A stretch of DNA of 64,000 nucleotides, from NCBI GenBank assembly GCA_026075535.2, contig AP026540.1, positions 9,982,001 through 10,046,000 of the forward strand, read 5' to 3'. Source of the DNA: Tricholoma matsutake (lineage: Eukaryota > Basidiomycota > Agaricomycetes > Agaricales > Tricholomataceae). Within the stretch, counting starts at the first letter, position 1. Each line of letters begins with the position of its first letter. Under the pieces are notes generated by a model. The model made no database searches, was not told the origin of the DNA, and saw nothing but the letters and a program-made list of their open reading frames with translations. The position numbers and the translations under genes are program-made. This document shows, one piece after another, positions 1 to 10,891 of the stretch.

Positions 1-446
1 ATAGATTGGGGCAAGCAGTTTGAGAGGGTGGCAATAACTTTGACAAGAGCCTTGATCTTTGAGATGGTGGACATCTTTGCAGACTTGGCATTGATTCGGG
101 GGGGGTTCAAGTGAAGCAGAAATTCAATTGAAAAAAATTGACCTATATACATGCAGGAGCCACCACAAAGGGAGAGAGAGTAGACATTTGCACTTGAAGA
201 AATCATCAGTATCCAAGTCAGCACTGTCAAACTGAACATATCACAAAACACTTTCGAAGTGCAACAATCACAATGTGATCAAAGTCACATCATTTTGATA
301 ATCAAAAGTACACACCACAATATGGTCCAAAGCCACGGCCTGAGCCGGCAGCTTTGGCTTTCAGCTACTCTGAGCTGGGCCGGGCACATCACTAGGCAGT
401 AGGATCCGTAGCTGATTTATCGTCGAATACTTGCCTAGAAAGAGTA
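1..446. other. No gene recognised; left edge of repeat island
   Basis: Low-complexity flank. A short plus-strand frame is open from base 1 to about 110 and is cut by the window edge, so it could be the end of a gene, but I recognise nothing in it. The rest shows no clear coding signal; it is the 3' flank of the minus-strand gene ending at 447. Confidence 0.4.
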
Positions 447-2024
447 TCAGTGCAAAACAATGAGAGAGCAGTGATGAACGCACATAGTGAACCATGCGAT
501 GGTTCCCTTTGTCCACTGTCTCATCTCCTCATTGTCATTTTTGTCTTCATCTTCACCTTGATCATCGTCACCCTCGCCATCATCCTTGAGGCAGATATCG
601 ATCCCAAATGCTCGCATCAGAGCGCCATAAAACTCCTCAGGGCTCCAATTTCTGTCTCCAAGATGCCAGTCATCTGAGGCACTGAGACACCATTGGAGCT
701 ATATGAAAACATCATTAGTGAGGTATCCTACACTAACAGAGAACCTACCTGGGTTGCAGCATAAGTGATCGAACCTGCCGTAGGTTTCTTCATGTTGTTT
801 TTTTGGGCCTGACCCCTCTTCACTTTGCTGCCACCTGGCCCATCCTTCAGAGCAGTTGATGGCCCAATGAAAATTTGTTTGAAAAACTAGATGAGAAATT
901 AATGTCGTAGTTACGTAATAACAAAAATTGAAAAATGTACCGCAACTAAGAGATTGCTTTGCATGAGTCCAGAACTAGGGTCTTCTTTGTCAATCAGTGC
1001 TTTGTCGTAGAGGCACACCGGAAAGTCTGTGCTATGGACTTTTATTGAGCCATTCACCAATTTGTTGCGAAACCTGTAAATGTAGTCAGCATGAAGGCAA
1101 ACGAGTGAGATGCCACACCTTTCTGAATCTTCGTCAAATGATGCCAGAAAGTCGATAGGGCAGAGAAGTTGGGTGACCATGGGATGGTTGAAACCTCGAA
1201 CATTGGCCTTGGGCTGTCAGGCAGGGATCACCAGATCAAGTGGCCCACACTTCACGCTGACATATTCCAGGCCATCTGATAGTAAGCTGTTGGAATCATC
1301 CAAGTGCACTCCTCGCGATGCATTTCTTAACTGCCGAGATGTGACTATATGTGTGAAAATATGATCAAAACACGATGGAATGCATACCAGACTAATCATT
1401 TCCTTCTCATACTTGGCCTTCCTCTTCATTTTCTTGATATCGTTTGTGAATTGTGGGTATTTCTTGTGTAGTCAGCGGTAAATGTCCAGTTCGATCTGGT
1501 ATTGTTCCATGAACCTGGAATGAAAGGGTGAGTAAGACAAATATATTGATGACACAATACATACCGATCATCGTCATCATACTCCTCAGCATCTGCCTTA
1601 AGTCCAACATCCAGAATGGTGTACCAGGATACAAACAGGTGTTCACTGTGAATGATCCACCTTGCAAAATTCTTGTAATGCGTGAAGGAGTCCTTGTGTT
1701 CATCCAGCCTAACAGTAATTAATGTACAAGCAAGAATGGAATGAGACAATACTTACTTTTGGTGCTTTTTACTACCTTTATCTTCATCAGCAGCACTCTT
1801 CCATTTCTTGCTGTTTGTATTGTGAGATGAGGATTGCGAGGATGACTTGGATCTGGAGGATGGAATAGAATGAGATGATGAGGATGGCATAAGGGGGAGA
1901 TAGTAGTGGGAAGGAAGAAAGAGACAACACGACCTGCGATTCCTTCAAGATTCCTGGTCATGTGCCTCATGCATTTGTTTATTTGAGTCGATTGATCAAG
2001 TAGCCAACGATCGACAATCAACAT
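447..2024 (-). CDS. DUF6698-like protein, multi-exon, transposon-associated
   Basis: Several minus-strand open segments read in order as a DUF6698-like protein of Agaricomycetes: a Ser/Lys-rich N-terminus, then a segment with RGFNHPMVTQLLCPIDF (about 1,200-1,130), a segment ending DPSSGLMQSNLLV (about 1,030-940), and a C-terminal piece with SPEEFYGALMRAFGID and an acidic stretch before the TGA at 447-449. The order RGFN, LLCP, D-P-S-x-GL-x-QS-x-LLV, then EFY matches what I recall of that uncharacterised family. Exon borders are only approximate and I could not join the first exon in frame, so it may be damaged. The apparent start at 2022-2024 overlaps the transposase start on the other strand. 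Family recognition is from memory; function is unknown. Confidence 0.5.
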
Positions 2025-5000
2025 GGTCTGCTGTGCCTGTGGGCATACTTTCCAAGATGATGGTACTCTAGGGAGGCACCATTCTAACTGTCAAGCAGCA
2101 CACAAGTGGACCTTGGATTTTGTTGGGAAGTGAGAGCAGGCTGTAAAATGTAGGAAGGCAGAGAAAAATCTGGTGCCGGTCGAGGTGAGTAATAAGTTCT
2201 GAGTACTGCAGTTAGGATCTAATGACTCTGTACAGGTTGAAGAAATCCCTATGGATGTTGAGGAGCCTCAGATTGACCCTCCTACCCCAACAGCAACTCA
2301 AAGTCATCCAGAGGTGCCGCCAACCCGGTCTGGTCATCGCAGGTTCCTGCCAAATCACTTTGAGGATTTTGTACCATCATCCTGCACAGCTGTCCCCCAT
2401 GTTCCCGAACCTGTGCAAGATCCTACCCCACCTGCTGGCACTCACTCCCCATCCCCATCCCCTTCCCCTTTGGTACATACACCTGAACCTGTCTTATTTC
2501 GAATGGAATGTGATAGCTTCAGATTATATTGCGAATACATTACTTTCCCTACTACTGATCCTGAGGCTGATCAAGATCTAGACAACATATATGACATTCC
2601 TGGAAAACCATCAATGGAGTCTGGACAACACTGGTGGACCAGTGTAGGTGCAATGTTTAATGCTGCCACCGAGAACATTTACCATCCATTTCTCAATGCA
2701 ACGGTGTGCCGGCTGATGAACTGGTTCGAACCAAAAGTCCATTGTGGAGCTGGACTGTCTCGTTAAGGAGGTCCTTGTTCAGGATGACTTTGATGTCAGT
2801 GATCTCGAGGGTTTCAGTGCAGCTCAAGAGCTGTGCCGCCTTTATACAATGGAGGATGAAGCTGCGTTTTCAGGAGAGGCTGGTTGAAGATTCGTTTACC
2901 TGTTGATAAGCAAAAGATCAAGGAAGCCACTGCTCTGAAATTTGAGATACCTGGTGTTTGGCATCGCAACCTGTTGGAGGTCATTCGCACTGCATTTGAG
3001 GATACGAAGGCACAATTTTATTATTTGATGCTGTTTTGTCTTTTCTGGAAACCTACTCCTGATAGCAAGCTGGAGCAAGTCGTGATGGATCTGTACAACT
3101 CGGATGCTTTCTTACAGGAGCATGAAAAGCTGCAGCAACAACCAAGCAAAATGGGTTGTGATCCCGAGTGGGTCATTGCTGTGATTATGGTATGGTCCGA
3201 TTTGACACACCTGGCAAATTTTGGGCAAGCATCACTATGGCCAATTTATCTCTTTCTTGGGAACCAGTCGAAGTACCAGTGCACAAAACCATCCCAATTT
3301 GCTGTGCATCACCTCGCTTACATTCCCTCAGTATGACCAGCTCTTGTATTTTTCTGATCTATCTGACTCTTTTTATAGCTCCCCGATACGATTCAGGATT
3401 TCTACAAGGAAAACTTTGGTACTACTGCATCTCAGGCAACCCTTACACACTTGAAATGGGAGCTAATGCATGCAATCTGGGAATTAATCCTTAACAATAA
3501 GTTCATGGAAGCCTATGAACATGGGATCGTGATCAAGTGCCCTGATGGTGTCTTACAGCGATTTTATCCTCGGTTCTTCACATATTCTGTGGATTATCCA
3601 GAAAAGTGGGTTTTTAATAACAGTGTGCTATGTTCAATTTATCTAATGTCATCAGAGTTCTTCTGGCAACAATCCGAAATCTGGGGCAATGTCTCTGTCC
3701 ACGATGTGAGATCCAGAAGGTCCATGTCAGTGGTCTTGGAACAACTGTCGATCAGCAACGTGAATGGACTGACACATTTTTGCAGATTGCCTGGATTGAT
3801 GCAGCACGCAAAGTTATCTTTGAGAAGGGGGCAGGCATCACAAGTACTCGAGTGGAGAAAATTCTTAAAGAAAGATCTGAAGTGCCAACTCATGTGAGTG
3901 AAATGTATTAATAGATTCACTTAAATAACTTTTTGCTAGAATGGGTTCTCCAAGCGACTACAAAGCTTTGGGTTCAATTTTTTTTCAATGTTTGTTCCCG
4001 ACTTGCTTCATGAATTTGAACTTGGGGTCTGGAAAAACATTTTCAAACATTTGATTCGAATTCTCTATGCAGTGGGTGACGATCTTATTCAAGAATTAAA
4101 TTCATGGTTAGCACGATCGAGATTTCTCAGAGTCATGCATTGATAAGAGCTTTAGGTATCGACAAATTCCTATGTTTGGGACTTCAATCTGGCGGTTCAG
4201 TTCCAATGCATCCGCAATGAAGAAACTGGCTGCGAGAGATTTTGAGGATTTATTGCAGGTATGTTTTTTATTGTATTTTAATAAATAATGGTGTGATAAT
4301 TTCATCCTAGTGTTCAATTCCAGTATTCAAGAACCTATTTCCAAACCAACACCACAATATCCTGATTGTGAAAATGCTCTTCATCTTGTGTACCTGGCAC
4401 GCTTACGCCAAACTCCAGCTTCACACTAGTTCTACACTTGAGGCCTTGGCGAAAACAATGCGAGCGCTTGGGGCATTGCTTCGGCAGTTTGTCAAGGTCA
4501 TATGTTCATGTTATGCTATGAAAGAGCTGCCAAGGGAGGAAGCTGCATGAGTACACCATAGGGCCAATGCAAGTGCAAAGGGAAAGGGAAAGGCAACAGC
4601 AACATCTGACAAACTGAGTTCAGCACGTGGGCGCTTCAACATGTATACGTACAAACTTCATGCTCTAGGTGATTATGTTGTGAATATCTGGTTGTGTGGA
4701 CTGACGGACAATTATTCAACTCAAGTGGTCAGTTATTTTACCTGTTGATCATTTTTAACATTGAGCAAAGATTGCAGGGTGAGCTTGAACACCGCCGCAT
4801 CAAGCGTTTCTATGCACAAACAAATAAAAGGTTCACATTTACCTGACAAATAAGCAAACACCACTGGTGGCAGTGAATTTTGCAAAAGATTCAAGAGTGA
4901 TATGCAGGCACAACAAGCGGTGAGGGAGCGGGACCACGCCAACACTTGGAGGAGATTGCGGTACCAGTTGATGCAAGTGATCCCTTGCCCTCAATGTCAC

Positions 5001-6139
5001 CTGAAAAACACCACCACATGTCTGTGTCTTGTCGACATCCTGTAAATATTTTGCGATGGACGGATGAGTGCTCTGATGATCCAGCGACCAGGGTATGCAT
5101 TTCCCTCCTTCGGCTTGCACCATGCTGATCTCAAGTAGACATTTATTCTCGACCTCAAATCACATCTCTTAGGACGTCTACTCAACCAGCCTTTCAGTGA
5201 TGACCATATCTACTCAGATATCGAGCTAGCAAAAGTCAAAATTTTCAACAACCGAATTTACAACCACAAGGTTCTCCATGTGAATTATACAACTTACAAT
5301 ATGCGGCACACACGAGATTCAATCAACCCTTGGACACACCCTGATATTATGCTTCTCTCAGGTGAAGATCATGATGATTCAAACCCCCATCCATATTGGT
5401 ATGCACGGGTGCTTGGAATATACCATGCAGAGGTCCATCATGATCACCTGAATGCAGTTTCATCTGATGTCCAGGTATTGGAGTTCCTGTGGGTATGTTG
5501 GCTTGGCCAAGATGCCGACTACAACATGGGGTCAATAGGGCATCATCTACATCAAGTGGGGTTTGTGCTGGATGACCTCATCGATCTTGATGATCCCACA
5601 CAGGCTAGTGGTGCATTCAGCTTTATTGATCCTGCAGAGGTCATCCGGGGTGTACACCTCATTCCTGCATTTGCCCATGGAAAGATGGATGGACTTCTTG
5701 GACCCTCAATTGCATGCCCACTGAAGGATGAGGATCAAGACTGGCAATACTTCTATGTTAACATGTATGTTTTTGTTCTTTGACTGAGATCTTCTATCTG
5801 ATTTGGGTCTAGGTTTGTTGATCATGATATGTTCATGCGTTTCTGAGGGGGGGGATTGGACACAAGGGGATGCTCAAACGAATTGCTGGTTTACAAAACA
5901 AGGAGCAGCCACTTTCTACTGCTGACCAAATGAACAAGGATCTGGACACTGAGGATGTAGAAGGATTAGGGGAGAATGATGAGCAGGAGGAAGACAAGGA
6001 AGATGAGGAAGATGAGGAAGACAAGGAAGATGAGGAGGAAGAATCAGACGAGTCCAATGAGAGTTTGGTTGAGCTGGATCTAGATGGAGAGGAGGGAGGT
6101 GAGGATGAGTATAATATCTTGGGCTTTGTGGCTTTTTGA
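2023..6139 (+). pseudogene. Plavaka-type (CACTA-like) transposase, broken
   Basis: This is the transposase of a Plavaka DNA transposon, a cut-and-paste family common in Agaricomycetes. From ATG 2023 an N-terminal Cys2-His-Cys zinc finger reads C-x2-C ... H-x4-C. It is followed by a Pro-rich stretch with RSGHRRFLPNHFEDFVPSS, the core motif VWSDLTHLANFGQASLWPIY (about 3,196-3,255), CPRCEIQKVHVSGLGT, and PDLLHEFELGVWKNIFKHLI (about 3,990-4,050). The C-terminal part has NYTTYNMRHTRDSINPWTH, WYARVLGIYHA, DPAEVIRGVHLIPAFAHG and FVDHDMFMRF. Short introns interrupt it. It is broken: the frame shifts near 2,740 and again near 2,885, a TGA stands at 5,844-5,846 where an Arg codon is expected, and an adjacent run of eight Gs is one short for the GGGIGH motif. 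A tandem Glu/Asp-rich tail ends at 6,139. I did not find its terminal inverted repeats. Confidence 0.85.
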
Positions 6140-7255
6140 AATACCACACATGTGTTGTTGGGATAGGAGCAGTCCTAGTTACAGTATCGGACAATATAAT
6201 CTTGTCACCAGTTTCCATGTTGTGTCCAACATGGGGCATGTAGGCAAACTTGAGCATAACATTGGACCACAATCCCTGTTCTTTGCCAAGTTTTGAGAAG
6301 TATTGCAAGCCCTGGAAAAACTTGCAGATAAAATTGGCGAGTATTACAAACATGTCTCAAGAATCCAAACTATCTTACATGTTTTTGTCAAGCATGCAAT
6401 GCAGATGAAACTTGGAATCAGAATAGAACTAAATATTATATTTGCATGAAGATATACAAGTTTTTGAGAAGACGGAATGTGAATAGCTATAGGTTTCATA
6501 CTTCATGCAGGTATGTAATTGAGCCAAACCAATGCATACTTAATGTGATTTTGCTGATGCTTGACATTGAGACCAAAACCTTTTGCAACTGCATGTATCA
6601 CACCATTGATTTTTTCAACTGGCACATTTAGGACCTGCAACTCCCACAGCATCTCCAGACAGTCTTATGGCTCCTTTGTCCTTCATGTAAATGTCTCCTG
6701 GTCTAGCAGCAGCCTCCTTTAGTGCTCACATGACCATGAGCTGTTTCTGGTTTGGAATGCAGCTGGCTCACATGCATGACATGTGCATGAGTTGACATTT
6801 CTCCAGATAAAGAACATCTCTGGCTTTTTTGGCACATTGAGCTTCATGTGCAGCTTGTGAGCATTCTCATCAGCTTGTGCACACTGCCATTCAAGTTCTA
6901 TTTTCAATAGAGCTGTTGGAGAGATGTGAGGGTCGCAAATTTCAGTATTTGATGTGTTTATCTTTTGCAGATTGCTTAGGTGTTGCGTTGCACCTGCTGC
7001 AGCTGGGACTGCCAGTGGCCCATCTGCAGCAGGGCAAGTGTTGGATTGGGCAGGTAGGGTAAAAGTCGTGTCCAAGCACAAGTCGATCATATTAAATTTC
7101 CTTTTTTGGTTATAAATTATAGGTATTTCGGGTTTTTTGGGCTTCCACAACAGGCTCCAATCCAGCCGCAGTTATGGGGTAGGGAGAAATTGTTGAGTGG
7201 TACACAGTTGATGATCAGAATACTGTACTATGTTTAGACCAACCGGCAACTCCCA
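6140..7255. other. Repeat-derived DNA with an unrecognised minus-strand open frame
   Basis: No gene recognised. A 143-residue minus-strand frame (6,719-7,150) contains a helical stretch with an E-W-Q-C-A-Q-A-D-E-N-A-H-K-L pattern, resembling the coiled tails of transposon-encoded proteins, but I cannot assign it. Around it are only short frames. The segment probably belongs to the same decayed transposon landscape as its neighbours. Confidence 0.35.
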
Positions 7256-7297
7256 CAATTCAAACTCCTAACTCTTAATTTCTCCAACCTCTTCACA

Positions 7298-8172
7298 GCG
7301 GCTGGCATTTTACAACTATAAACAACTCAGCCACCCGGAGACATACTTCCACATTTGGACGGTATTTATGCCAGTGATAAAGTAGTACAGTCCCGACTTG
7401 GAAATGAATACTGCATTTCAAGCCGTTATCAATAACTTTGATGTACACACTTCGGAATTGACTCTAGCACAGTTTATTTGCCTGATCCCAAACAATACTG
7501 ATGACCTTCGACATGAAGTCCTTGTTTTGAAACAGCTTTTCAAAGCCTCCATCAGGTTTAGACAGTGTTTCAATGTTTGTGACAACAGCTCAATGCCTGC
7601 CCTCCACAATTGCCTGCAAATTTATCAACAGATGCTTCTATAATTTGCCCTGGATCTCAACTGACCTGGAAAGTTGCTGCTGTTGCCATCTCTGCTGTTA
7701 CCGATACAGCATTAATCCCAACTTTAGCAAGAATATCAACATTTTGTTTGCCCAGAATATTCAAAGGGGTGACAACAATTTGAATGCCATCAGGAATGAA
7801 CAGAAGTGGCATCCAGAACGTCAGAGTCTTCCCAGAACCCATAGCTGAGACAGAAACTATGTCCTTGTCATTCTTCAGGATTGCTTGAACTACTCAGATT
7901 TGCCACAAGCAAGGGCGTTGGCCGAAAAGAGATTCCACCTGGTCGTGAACCTGGCTAAGAAGCACCGTGTCAGAAGTCTGAGATTGGCGCATAGTGTGAT
8001 GTTCCCTGAGTCCATTTAATCTTCTGAAAAATGAGACGCGCTGACACGACTTGACAAACTGAGTATATTTTTATTGTTGAATTATGTAAACACAGGGATG
8101 ACCAAATACAGAAATTTTATGGTCAGAACCGGCGTGTGGCTGACTTGTTTATAGTTGTAAAATGCCAGCCGC
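7298..8172. mobile_element. Nested TIR element B, TA-type target site
   Basis: The ends gcggctggcattttacaact (7,298 onward) and its reverse complement (ending 8,172) form inverted repeats of about 38 bp with few mismatches. The element sits inside the left arm of element C. The mirror arm of C reads ccatactatc at the matching place, so the insertion went into a TA; the right copy of TA survives at 8,173-8,174 and the left copy now reads CA. A TA target points to the Tc1/mariner group or its MITEs. It carries the helicase fragment at about 7,400-7,992. Confidence 0.65.
7400..7992 (-). pseudogene. RecQ-like DNA helicase fragment
   Basis: On the minus strand an open segment from 7,992 shows the start of a RecQ/DEAD-type helicase domain: GQRPCLWQI, then after a TGA (7,894-7,896) VVQAILKNDKDIV, the Walker A motif MGSGKTLTFWMPLLF, and motif Ia-like VVTPLNILGKQNVDIL with VTAE. 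Farther on, in another frame, ISIVWDQAN resembles the DEAH-box region. The TGA falls where Arg would fit (CGA to TGA). Only the first third of a helicase is present and the frame breaks several times. Such fragments are common in basidiomycete repeats; I see no sign that it is expressed. Confidence 0.65.
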
Positions 8173-8910
8173 TACTATCACTTACCGAGTGTTTCACCAC
8201 GATTTACTGATTACTAAAATTACACCACATCAACTACAAAATTATACTGATGGCATATATGGTTCAAAAGATAGGCTTCATTACTTCCAGAAAATCTAAT
8301 TATCTCAATGAAAGGTGAGGATGAAGCAACGATGAGCCCCCATGTCAAAAAGTACCTAGTCTTTCACCACCATGTCACACAAAAGTAATGTCTTTGATGG
8401 CAGAATTCTGTGATCCGACGTTGGCATCTGACAAGCTGAAGTATAACATTTTCGTAAAAACATTTGTTGATCGAGTTTGCCCAAAATAGCACACTTGTCG
8501 GCATTTAAATTCTGTCCATGAAATGTCACGGTGAGCCAGAAAACCACAAACTGCTCTATGATCATGGTGAAACTACTCTCAGTCTATGGGAAATAGATAT
8601 TATTGCTTTGAGAAAAAAAATGGGAAGGATTGGTTCACTCCTCATATCTCAATGTCAGAAATATGTGATTCACCCCTCATAATGTAGCTTTTACCAACCT
8701 CAACCTCAACCGAAAATCAGGGGAAAATCAGAGGAATGTTTGTAATACTTATAACCTCTCAGATCGTCGATTTGAAGATGGTTGGAGATGTTTTGGGGCT
8801 TAGAAAGTGTTATCAGTGTGGTGGTGAAACACTAGTACCCGTGGTAAAACACTCGGTAAGTGATAGTATGGAGAGGTTGGAAAAAATAAGAGTAGGGAGT
8901 TTGAAAATTG

Positions 8911-9399
8911 TACCTGATTACGTGATCATCTCAGATCTGAATTCTCGAATTCAGTACTCAACCTCGGAATAGTGGCTGGGTAGGAGACTGCTTCCACAAG
9001 CTTTATATCTTCTAGCAAGCACTGTTATAACCATTTTTCATACTTCTGATCAATTTCTCTGTAGCAGATTTTTCTCAAAGGTCTCTCATCTTGAGATATC
9101 CTGTGTAAACAAGCGATATTTGAAGAACAATATCCATTTTTCAAAATCCACTCCGGAGACTTTGATTATACTAACATTCCCATTATTTTTCTCCGTACAA
9201 ACTATTGTCAGAAAGAAGTGTAGAGTGAGATAACTACGACTACCACTCCCTCACGTTGCATGAGTTGTAGCGCTGGTCACATCACATGCCCGAGTTTACG
9301 CGTCTAATTAGTAATACGACGCGTATATATACCAGTTCCACCTTTTCTTCTCTCTTACCAGTACAATCTGTATCCAACTTCTATCTCTGAATCTAAAAT
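8911..9399. other. Intergenic; upstream region of WSS1
   Basis: No gene recognised between the inverted-repeat element and the WSS1 start. The last 100 bp hold a TATA-like stretch and a pyrimidine-rich run (ccaccttttcttctctctta), both usual in fungal promoters. This is where the repeat-derived DNA gives way to the gene island. Confidence 0.5.
9323..9331 (+). promoter_or_regulatory. TATA-like box upstream of WSS1
   Basis: gtatatata lies about 70 bp before the WSS1 ATG and is followed by a C/T-rich tract. Position and sequence fit a core promoter; not tested. Confidence 0.4.
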
Positions 9400-10712
9400 A
9401 TGCAGGAATCGTTTGTTCAGTCGTTCACTCATCTCAAAGATAGACCAAAATCGAATCGTGCTCTCGAAATGCTCCAGCGCATTGCGTCTCTTGTCAAACC
9501 AATTATGCGTAAGCATAGCTGGACCCTTCCTGTGCTTGCGGAGTTCTTTCCAGAGAGCCCCAATCTTCTTGGTGAGTAAAATTATACCTGGGTTATCGTT
9601 GTATCCTAAGATGTCATTTCACAGGCCTCAGTATGTTCACTCCTTCGTCCCGTAATATACTGAGTGTGACATTGCAATTCGGAGATGTGAACCAAGGAGA
9701 GAAGATTTGTTTGCGATTACGCCCTCCACACGCCCCGGACACGTTTTTAGACGAAGAGCATGTCGTCCAGACCATGCTTCACGAGGTTCGCAGCCTCTTA
9801 TGTTCGACTTCGTTCGCTACCGTTGACGGTAGTTCCAATAGCTTACACACAATGTACACGGACCACACGATGAAAAATTTTACAACTTTCTGTCCAAACT
9901 TCAAGACGAATATGATGAATACCGGCGCTCAGGCTATGCTGGAGAAGGATTCTTCTCGAAAGGACAACGGCTAGGCGTGAATGTCTCTCATGATCTCCCG
10001 CCGCACCTGGCTCGGCGGAAAGCTCTTGAAGCAGCCGAAGCCAGGCGGCAGACAGCTCGGGTGCTGGGTGGTGGTGGCCGTTTGGGCGGCAGAGCTATAA
10101 ACAGCAGAGGACTAAGTCCTAGGGAACTGGCTGCTCAGGTGAGTCCAGCACTTGAAGTATGTTTCTGAGACGAATGTCATTTCTCTGTTATAGGCTGCTG
10201 AGCGCAGAGCACATGACGACAAAGTGTGTGGCTCTGGTGCACTGGCTGAGCGCGAAGCTGCGAAAGATAGCATCGAGAATAAGGTTATCAGAGTCGATCT
10301 GACCATGGACTCGGACACCGGGTCATACACCGATGATGTTATCATCGTTGACCAAAAATATCCGGCGGCTGGCTCCTCGAAGGGCCCTGTGCCGCCGTCA
10401 GAGGCAGTACGTTCTAATCGAGATCCTCCTGGACCAACTAGTCGACCCACATCTGTGAAGATCAATGAGGTCAACCGCGTATCAGCCTCTGGGAGACGTA
10501 ACACATCGCATCGCCCAAAGATTTCACATGAATGGTCCTGTGTAATATGTACCCTTATAAATCAGCCGCAAGCGTTGCAATGTGACGCGTGCTCGGCAGA
10601 ACGCCCTCCTGACCGAAGTGTAGGTTGGACATGTATGACTTGTGGCGAGCCCGGGATACCTCCTGAATTCTGGAGTTGCCGGTTTTGTGGAACTGTGAAG
10701 ACCACGAGCTAG
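9400..10712 (+). CDS. WSS1: WSS1-type DNA-dependent metalloprotease (WLM domain)
   Basis: Wss1/Spartan-type proteases cut proteins crosslinked to DNA. Proposed exons are 9,400-9,571, 9,625-9,630, 9,685-9,785, 9,842-10,138 and 10,194-10,712, giving 364 residues. The WLM domain reads FFPESPNLLGLNVNQGEKIC, then the zinc-protease motif HELTHNVHGPHDEKFY, with the HExxH split by intron 3. A Ser-Gly-Tyr-Ala-Gly-Glu-Gly segment and a basic linker follow. The C-terminus has two RanBP2-like zinc fingers (WSCVICTLINQPQALQCDAC and WTCMTCGEP...CRFCG), as in fungal Wss1. The conserved LLGLN block is obtained only if a 6-nt exon is used; reading straight through would insert about 18 unrelated residues. It ends 180 bp from the convergent methyltransferase gene. 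Confidence 0.93.
9625..9630 (+). other. WSS1: 6-nt microexon of WSS1
   Basis: GCCTCA lies between acceptor tttcacag and donor gtatgt. It joins exon 1 (ending ..CTT CTT G) to ATGTGAACCAAGG to give LLGLNVNQG, the conserved WLM block. Confidence 0.8.
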
Positions 10713-10891
10713 TTGACACGCATGTGCTTCGTATATTTCTGCATTATACCTTACCTGGTTTAGAGTATGTCTGGAGACCTACATTGTAATCATACCCATA
10801 CGCTATAATGTGATTTTAAAAATATTGACGTCGTTCTGGACATCATTGCCTTCGATGACTTCGAAAAATGTCGTCCGTCCAGGTACTTTCC

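Larger units (their letters stand above)
7256..8910. mobile_element. Inverted-repeat element C (long TIRs, interrupted by a nested element)
   Basis: The left arm is split: bases 7,256-7,297 (caattcaaactcctaactc...) continue at 8,175-8,201 (ctatcacttaccgagtgttt...). Together they mirror the right arm at about 8,841-8,910, read in reverse complement. The arms are about 70 bp and roughly 80-90% alike by eye. Without the nested element the unit is about 780 bp. No transposase is visible inside, so it is probably non-autonomous. I found no clear target-site duplication. Confidence 0.65.

Noticed and set aside
5833..6147. Ser-rich minus frame of 104 residues
   Set aside because: Mirror of the Glu/Asp-rich tail of the Plavaka transposase.
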